From the NCBI RefSeq assembly GCF_000684975.1, contig NZ_BAXZ01000004.1, positions 124,001 to 188,000 of the forward strand: a DNA stretch of 64,000 nucleotides, read 5' to 3'. Origin of the DNA: Paraburkholderia acidipaludis NBRC 101816. Its GTDB lineage: Bacteria; Pseudomonadota; Gammaproteobacteria; Burkholderiales; Burkholderiaceae. Numbering within the stretch: the first letter of the stretch is position 1; the number at the start of each line of letters is the position of its first letter. The position numbers and the translations under genes are program-made. Below are positions 58,913 through 64,000 of this stretch, in pieces. The notes beneath the pieces are model-generated. The model was not told the origin of the DNA. It worked only from the letters and a program-made list of their open reading frames with translations, and searched no databases.

Positions 58913-59506
58913 ATGCCACCGAAAATCGGTTCAGTCGCCACACAAGTCATCAGGCCGCTTGGCGAAGCGTTAGCCGGCGGCGCAAAGAAGGCGTCGGGCT
59001 CACTGCAGAAGAACTTGCCGCGCGCCGCCGACCAGAGCGTATTGGGGAAACTGGCTGCCACGCCGAGCAAGATTCCGCGGCTGGCATCGTCGCAGCCCCG
59101 GTTCGGCGCATCCTTGCCGACGAACGGCAGCAGCAGGTTCGGCGGCGCCGCATTCAACGCGGGTTCGGACAGTACGGGGCCAGCTTCGTTCATGCATCAA
59201 ATGGCGGGTTCGGCGTTGAACCTTGCGGCCGGAACCGCTTCTCCCATCGCGTCTCCGATACTTCAGGCCGCTGCCAATGCGTTCAATCCGACACCGCCGA
59301 TCGGCGGCGACGGCAACAACACGATCAACCAGATGAATCAGCAGGCGAACCAGTCCACGCAAGACCAGATGGCGATGGCCAATATACAAAACAGGGCGAC
59401 CATGGCCAGCATGATGGTGAACCTCTCGGAGACGCTGACCGGGGCGCTGGCTTCGGTGGGCAACAAGGGCGCGTCCAACATCGACAAGGCCGCGAGCGGA
59501 CAGTAA
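58913..59506 (+). CDS. Candidate Hrp-secreted protein
   Basis: A 197-residue, Cys-free protein without signal peptide. The N-terminus is Ser/Pro/Gly-rich (MPPKIGSVATQVIRPLGEAL), as in type III substrates. The C-terminal ~60 residues form a Gln/Asn/Met-rich helix (NQMNQQANQSTQDQMAMANI, QNRATMASMMVNLSETLTGA) that resembles the polymer- or coiled-coil-forming ends of needle, pilin or translocator proteins. AAGGAG lies 8 nt before ATG 58913 and a PIP-like promoter further up. No family was recognised. Confidence 0.65.
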   Translation: MPPKIGSVATQVIRPLGEALAGGAKKASGSLQKNLPRAADQSVLGKLAATPSKIPRLASSQPRFGASLPTNGSSRFGGAAFNAGSDSTGPASFMHQMAGSALNLAAGTASPIASPILQAAANAFNPTPPIGGDGNNTINQMNQQANQSTQDQMAMANIQNRATMASMMVNLSETLTGALASVGNKGASNIDKAASGQ

Positions 59507-59599
59507 TCCTGCATCGGGAAGGTGCCGGCGGAGGCATTCCGCGGCACCGGTCCTGCGTTTCGCAAGTTCCCCGCGCGTCCCGAAACCGCGAACCTGCCG

Positions 59600-60064
59600 T
59601 CACTCCGTTCCTTCCAGCACGTTCATCCGCCCAACGATCGCCTCGATCGAGCGCGCGTAGCGATCACGCTCCGCCGGCGTCTCCGAATGGTATGCGCCTA
59701 CCGCTTCCCACGTATAGCCGTATTTCGCCACCATCCGGTGCAGATACCACGCGGCCACGAAGACGCTTGCGCACGGGTCCATCAAGTCGCTTGCGGAGAC
59801 GCCGTAATGCGACAGCGCCGGCAGGTGGACCGAATTGATCTGCATCATTCCGTAATCGATCGAACCGTTAGCATTCCGATGGATCGCGCCGGCGTTTCCG
59901 TGCGATTCCTGCCACGCGATCGCGCGCAGCACGGTCGGGCTCACGTGCTGCCTGGCGCCGGCCGATGCGAAGCAGTCGACTTCGGCCCGCACGTCGGCCG
60001 GTTTGCAGCTGACGGCGAGCGCCAGCGCGAGTGCGATCTTGAGTGTGGGCGAGTGCATGTTCAT
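59600..60064 (-). CDS. Lytic transglycosylase (HpaH/IpgF-type)
   Basis: A 154-residue periplasmic SLT enzyme. A signal peptide covers about residues 1-27 (ALALALAVSC near its centre). Catalytic Glu53 is in AIAWQESHGNAGAIHRN, then GSIDYGMMQINSVHLPALSHYG is the goose-lysozyme-like body. Small transglycosylases like this open the peptidoglycan for type III or pilus assembly. It lies downstream of hrpB on the same strand, with about 150 bp between. Starts at 60064 and 60058 are both possible. Confidence 0.88.
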   Translation of the reverse strand: MNMHSPTLKIALALALAVSCKPADVRAEVDCFASAGARQHVSPTVLRAIAWQESHGNAGAIHRNANGSIDYGMMQINSVHLPALSHYGVSASDLMDPCASVFVAAWYLHRMVAKYGYTWEAVGAYHSETPAERDRYARSIEAIVGRMNVLEGTE

Positions 60065-60212
60065 GGGGTGCTTGCCGGGCGAGAGACGGGGAGCGCATGA
60101 AGAGCCGCGCGAACGCATGCGCGTGACGGAAAACACGACGCCGTCCAGGACTCGCGCTTGCGCGTTGCGCTGGACGGCGTCGTCGGCAGGGGAGCGAGGG
60201 CGGGAGCCTGGT

Positions 60213-61649
60213 TTAGCGGCCCATCGTTTCCGACGGCGCTTCGGCGAACACGCGGCGATAGCCGTTGATCAGCGTCGAGCGATGGCGCACCCCCCACTTG
60301 TTCGCGACATCGAGAACGCGGGAGACGGGTGCGTCGTCGTCGAGCAGGTCGTCGCGAATGCGCTCCATGCGCTGGCGGCGAATCAGTTCGCTCGGCGAAA
60401 GACCGAGGTGGTTCTTGAACGCGGCCTGCATCGCACGTTCGGTGACGCCGACGTGAGAGGCGACCTCGCGAACCGAGAGATCCTTCTGGTCGAGGTTGTC
60501 CATCAGGTAGCGGTATGCGCGGCGATACTTCGCGGGCAGACGCGCGCTAACGTCGTCCGAGTGCTGCACGGCGCGCGTCGTCTGCGCTTCGACGGCCGCG
60601 ACAGTCGGCATCGAAGCACTGTCGGCGCGCACGTGCTGGATCGAGGCAAGCGCATACCGGCCGTAGAACTGCGCGAATTCCTGCGTGCGCATTTGCAGTT
60701 GCATGATCTTCGCGCGGCAGTACAGATAGTCGAGATACCAGCGGGCGTGCTGGCTGCCTTGCGACGCGGCCGCGCCGGATGCGTCGAGCATGGCTTCGGC
60801 GAGCGGCGTGGCGCAGCCTGCAATCGCGGCAAGCGTGATTTCGAGGCACAGGCTGCGATGGTAGTCGCGCAGACCCGCCGTGCGGCTCCAGCTCACATAT
60901 TGCTTCAGCGCTTCGCTTGCGCTCGTCTGTCCGCTCGCGAGCGCCACCACATGGCGCAGGTGCTCGACGCGACCGGCGAGCAGCGGCAGTTCGACGCCGT
61001 CGGGCGCGCGGCCGCGCACCGGCGCTTCCGTGGCCGCGAACTCCGTGATGACCGAGCGCCAGTAGATGTGATCGGCCAGCCGCTCGGAGCCGTGCAGCGC
61101 GTGCTGCGCAAAGAGGTCGCGGCGCAGTGCTTCGACGAGATAGGTCCAGCGGCGATCCGGATGGGCTTGCGCGAGCGTGGCCAGCTCAGCGAGGCGATGG
61201 CACGCGGCCTGAACGCAGCCGAGGTGGAACGAGACGAGCGTGGCGCCCACGAGGCTGTCGAGCCGCTGGCGCGTGGTCGCCGCCTTTTCTTCGCCGATGC
61301 GCTTGAAGCAGCTCAGCGCGACGCTGAACTGGTTGCGGAAGAATGCCTGCCAGCCGGTGTTGCGGCACGACGCGACGCGAAGCGCATCGCGGTCCTGGCG
61401 AATGGCCCGTTGCGCGCGCCGGTACGTCTCTTCGGCTTCTTCGTGGCGGCCGAGCATGAGCTCGAGATCGGCGTAGATCTGCAGTGGCGCGTAGCCGGGC
61501 TGCGCCTGGCCGGCGTCGACGTCGGCGAGCTGCGCAACGCGGCGAACCGCATCGAGAAACTGGCCGTCGAGCACTTTCGATGCGATGTCGGAAGGCGTGT
61601 CGTCGAATGCGAGGGCCGAAGAGGCGGCGAAGTAGATCGTCGAGAACAT
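60213..61649 (-). CDS. hrpB: HrpB/HrpX-type AraC-family master regulator
   Basis: A 478-residue regulator, nearly the length of Ralstonia HrpB (477). The N-terminal ~350 residues are helical and TPR-like (ADLELMLGRHEEAEETYRRA, FKRIGEEKAATTRQRLDSL). The C-terminal ~100 residues are an AraC DNA-binding domain with both HTHs (LSVREVASHVGVTERAMQAA and VLDVANKWGVRHRSTLINGY). AGGAG lies 6 nt before ATG 61649. HrpB binds hrp_II/PIP boxes, four of which lie in the 9 kb before it, so it almost certainly drives this island. Confidence 0.92.
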   Translation of the reverse strand: MFSTIYFAASSALAFDDTPSDIASKVLDGQFLDAVRRVAQLADVDAGQAQPGYAPLQIYADLELMLGRHEEAEETYRRAQRAIRQDRDALRVASCRNTGWQAFFRNQFSVALSCFKRIGEEKAATTRQRLDSLVGATLVSFHLGCVQAACHRLAELATLAQAHPDRRWTYLVEALRRDLFAQHALHGSERLADHIYWRSVITEFAATEAPVRGRAPDGVELPLLAGRVEHLRHVVALASGQTSASEALKQYVSWSRTAGLRDYHRSLCLEITLAAIAGCATPLAEAMLDASGAAASQGSQHARWYLDYLYCRAKIMQLQMRTQEFAQFYGRYALASIQHVRADSASMPTVAAVEAQTTRAVQHSDDVSARLPAKYRRAYRYLMDNLDQKDLSVREVASHVGVTERAMQAAFKNHLGLSPSELIRRQRMERIRDDLLDDDAPVSRVLDVANKWGVRHRSTLINGYRRVFAEAPSETMGR

Positions 61650-62327
61650 GGCGTGCTCCTGAATCCGTGAGCGTTGCGTTAGCGAAGGGTGCAGTTCGTG
61701 AAGCAGTGAATGCATGTTTCCATCGCCGACGTTTTGAGGCGCGGGTTTGTGATGGTTTGTTACCTTCGCTGTGACGATCCGCATGGCGGGTCGCAAGACG
61801 TTGCACTTGCAAGGAGCCGGTTTCGAAGGAAATTACGCAATGACGAAAAAAAGACACGCAGTTATCATAATAACCAGATAAATGGATAGGTCCGGGTGCG
61901 GGCGCGGTGAAATCGCCCGGCGTTCCTGCATGGACCAGCTGACGAAGAAATGGAATTGCCGCGTTGTCGCGCGCCTTGCCGCACCGGCATTGCGGCAATT
62001 TCAGTGCGCGGATGTCCCTGAAGGCGAAGGTAATTATTTCAACAATATGAAAGCTATTAGTTTATTTCATGTAATAAACAAGAAAGTCACGAGATTCTGT
62101 CCCCTGGAATTTTTTCCCTAAATGATGCGTTTTGATTGCCGTTAACGGCGATGTGCTGCCGTCTTTTTTTGTCATTTTCGTGCGCTTTTCTTTGAGCTTT
62201 GATTATGCATTTCCGGTGCGATCGACGCACGGGATGTAAATCGGAGTTCGGCTTGCCTGTATGCGGCGATGAGCGCAGCGGTCTACAAGTGGAAGGCAAC
62301 GTGGTAACTACTGAGGTGGAGTACCGG
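61650..62327. other. Non-coding, AT-richer gap between hrpB and the pilus locus
   Basis: This 680-bp stretch has no credible gene and is visibly richer in A/T than its neighbours from about 61840. It holds an inverted repeat GTTAT-CATA-ATAAC (61861-61874), a palindrome GCCGTTAACGGC near 62140 with a T-run shortly after (near 62162), and several AT tracts. It should contain the divergent promoters of hrpB and of the pilus operon. The base composition fits silenced, acquired DNA. Confidence 0.6.
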
Positions 62328-63404
62328 ATGCGCTTTCACGGCGAACGGCGTGAAAGCGCGAACAAAAATTGGGTCAAGGCGCTGGTTTTCTTTGCGATTC
62401 AGGCATTGCTGTGCTGCACATGGCTTGCCTGCCGTACCGCGTATGCGTCCGATTCGCAGGTGATCGTCGAAGGCGCGCGCGGCGCCGGGGACGCGATTCG
62501 CACGAGTGGTTACAACGTGCCGCTCCTGCGTGCGCTGGAAGAGGTTGTGCCCGCAAGCTACAGCGTGAACGTGCCGAATGCGGGGCCATGGGCCGACGTG
62601 CCCGTCAGCTGGCAAGCGGGTGGCTCCCTCGTTCACGTGCTCGGCGAAATTCTTTCGGTCAATCCGTCGCTGCAGGCGCATATCGATACGGACCTCGCGC
62701 TCGTTACCGTCAGTGCGCGCGCGCATTCCCAGGCGGACGACCCGGCGCCTTTGGCAGCCGCATCGGCTTCATCCATTCCGACGGCCGCATCGGCCCCCGC
62801 GATTCCCTCGGCGGCGCCGGTTGCAGCGGTCCCGGTTGCCCAGGATCTGGAAGCGCACGCGAACAGCCCTTCAGCAACCCTTTCGCCGCAAACGGTTGCG
62901 GTTGTCACAAAGGCGGCAATGCCCCCGTCGACGTCTTCAACAGCCGCACCGCCGGCGCCGTCCATGCCCCCGATCATTTCGACCTCAGCAGCACCGGCGC
63001 CAGATAGTGAGACGGCGTCGGCATCGCCGAAAGCTCATGCGCACGGGCACATGGCCCCCACGGAGCGCGCGCCCGTATTGCCGATAGCCGTAGCCGCGCC
63101 TCTGCCCGCACAAGCGCAAGCACAGGCGCAAGAGCCGGCGGAGGTCCAGACCGAGTGGCAGATGCGTCCGTCGGACGGCTCGGTGCGCAACGCGCTCGCG
63201 CGCTGGGCGCGCGAGGCGGGCTGGCAATTCGTCTGGGACGTGCCGACCGATTTCGCAATCGACGCGACGGCCACGGTGCACGGCACGCTCGAAGAAGCGC
63301 TGCGCCAGGTCGTCGAGGCGCTCGCCGGGTCGGCGGTGCCGATTCAGGCCGTCATGTACAAGCGCAACCGCGTGTTGCGGGTGATTGCGAAAGGGGCCAA
63401 CTGA
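62328..63404 (+). CDS. TcpQ/PilL-like type IVb pilus protein
   Basis: A 358-residue exported protein. The signal peptide runs to about residue 36 (VKALVFFAIQALLCC, ending AYA). An N-terminal domain (about 37-135) has ALEEVVPASYSVNVPNAGPW. A long Ala/Pro/Ser linker (~135-275) follows. The C-terminal TcpQ domain (~278-358) has WQMRPSDGSVRNALARWARE, GWQFVWDVPTDFAIDATATV and LRQVVEALAGSAVPIQAVMY. TcpQ/PilL proteins stabilise the outer-membrane secretin of type IVb pili. The ATG at 62328 follows GGTGGAG. It overlaps the next gene by one base. Confidence 0.85.
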   Translation: MRFHGERRESANKNWVKALVFFAIQALLCCTWLACRTAYASDSQVIVEGARGAGDAIRTSGYNVPLLRALEEVVPASYSVNVPNAGPWADVPVSWQAGGSLVHVLGEILSVNPSLQAHIDTDLALVTVSARAHSQADDPAPLAAASASSIPTAASAPAIPSAAPVAAVPVAQDLEAHANSPSATLSPQTVAVVTKAAMPPSTSSTAAPPAPSMPPIISTSAAPAPDSETASASPKAHAHGHMAPTERAPVLPIAVAAPLPAQAQAQAQEPAEVQTEWQMRPSDGSVRNALARWAREAGWQFVWDVPTDFAIDATATVHGTLEEALRQVVEALAGSAVPIQAVMYKRNRVLRVIAKGAN

Positions 63405-64000
63405 TGCGCGCACCGCACCGTTACTTCGCCGCCGTGGTCGCGTGCCTGCCCCTGCTCGCGGGCTGTACGGGTCTCATGCACAAGATCGACAGCGACGCGC
63501 AATCCGACAACGCGCGCGCCACCCGGCTGCTCAGCCAGTCCGAGGCGGGCGACAACCGCGCGAGCGATCCGGACGCCGTGGTCGTCAAGGACCAGCTCTG
63601 GCTCTCGGGCAAGACGCTCAAGATTCCGGCGAAGGCGACGCTGCCCGCCGTTTTCGACGAGCCGGCGAGCTTCGACGGAACCGTCGATTCGCTCAGGGCG
63701 TTCGCCGACCGCGTGTCGCGTCTCGTGCACGTGCCGGTGAAGGTCATGCCGAGCGCCGACGATGCGGCCGAGCGCGCCAGCGAGGCGGCCAACCCGTCGA
63801 GCGCGATGTCCACCGGTACGCCGGGGACGCCGCCGCTGCCCACGGGGCTGCTGCAGGGCCCGACGCTGCAGCAGCTGGCCGCGGCGGGGCGCAACAACGC
63901 GGCCCAGGCCGCGCCCAGGCCCGTTCGCATCGTCTATTCGGGCGGCACGCTGCACGGGCTGCTCGACGCCGCCGCCGCCCGCTTCAACGTCTACTGGAAA
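63404..64000 (+). CDS. pilN: PilN-type type IVb pilus secretin (partial)
   Basis: The first 199 codons of an outer-membrane secretin lipoprotein of the R64 PilN/BfpB/TcpC group. Signal and lipobox are RYFAAVVACLPLLAGC, then QLWLSGKTLKIPAKATLPAVF, and a domain with VRIVYSGGTLHGLLDAAAARFNVYW, the first secretin N-domain. The gene runs off the window end. It starts by overlapping the TcpQ stop (TGATG), so the two are co-translated. Confidence 0.87.
   Translation, partial: MRAPHRYFAAVVACLPLLAGCTGLMHKIDSDAQSDNARATRLLSQSEAGDNRASDPDAVVVKDQLWLSGKTLKIPAKATLPAVFDEPASFDGTVDSLRAFADRVSRLVHVPVKVMPSADDAAERASEAANPSSAMSTGTPGTPPLPTGLLQGPTLQQLAAAGRNNAAQAAPRPVRIVYSGGTLHGLLDAAAARFNVYWK

Noticed and set aside
61882..62121. 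A 79-codon plus-strand frame in the gap after hrpB
   Set aside because: No SD, no family pattern, and composition changes from Arg-rich to AT-derived residues midway; taken as non-coding.

Overview
The window is high-GC (mid-60s percent) DNA with tight Shine-Dalgarno-led genes and gene families typical of Burkholderiaceae: phasin, Ohr, sugar-acid clusters, a cyo oxidase, and a Ralstonia-type HrpB regulator with hrp_II/PIP promoters. It most likely comes from a Paraburkholderia, Caballeronia or Trinickia-like organism, on a chromosome carrying many accessory functions. No rRNA, tRNA, CRISPR array or intact insertion sequence was recognised.

Layout. (1) 0-6 kb: end of a membrane protein, a LysR regulator, then a ribose-type ABC operon rbsB-rbsA-rbsC-rbsK closed by a strong hairpin. 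(2) 6-15 kb: acetoacetate decarboxylase, a DsbG-like thioredoxin-fold protein, an ohr-hydrolase pair behind three palindromic operators, a PhnD-like protein, an MHS transporter and small lipoproteins. Between these lie decayed genes: a desaturase with its middle missing, a chemoreceptor/SRPBCC chimera and a glyoxalase remnant. (3) 15-30 kb: a catabolic block for sugar acids (DapA-family dehydratase, ketoglutarate-semialdehyde dehydrogenase, four-gene ABC importer, IlvD/Edd dehydratase, uronate dehydrogenase, MFS carrier, RraA-like protein, SMP-30 lactonase, FadR-type regulator). It appears to be tied together by a shared operator, GTTGT-N3-ACAAC, found before most of its transcription units. 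The likely end product is 2-oxoglutarate. (4) 30-44 kb: hydrolase, phasin, a HigBA-type toxin-antitoxin pair, cytochrome b561, a glycosyltransferase, the Anbu proteasome-like operon (ATP-grasp, alpha-E, transglutaminase, Anbu), a Tat-exported acid phosphatase and a sugar-efflux MFS. (5) 44-51 kb: a Fur box with a small gene on one side and a candidate terminator-ended small RNA on the other, an orphan NuoM homologue, and cyoABCD without cyoE.

(6) 51.5-61.7 kb: the most unusual part, a satellite island of the Hrp type III secretion system. It holds the AraC-type master regulator HrpB, a lytic transglycosylase, two Gly-rich harpin-like proteins (one with a duplicated domain, one fused to a phage-type lysozyme domain), two small candidate secreted proteins, three HrpB1-family proteins, a GNAT-like protein, a formyltransferase and a SET-like protein. 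No injectisome core gene is present. Four promoters fit TTCGC-N15-TTCGC-N30/31-YANNNT, so the island can be read as one HrpB regulon. (7) 61.7-64 kb: a 0.7-kb AT-richer gap, then the first genes of a type IVb pilus locus (TcpQ/PilL-like and PilN secretin), cut by the window end.

All calls come from reading the sequence; no database search was run. Family names rest on recognised motifs and overall protein resemblance.
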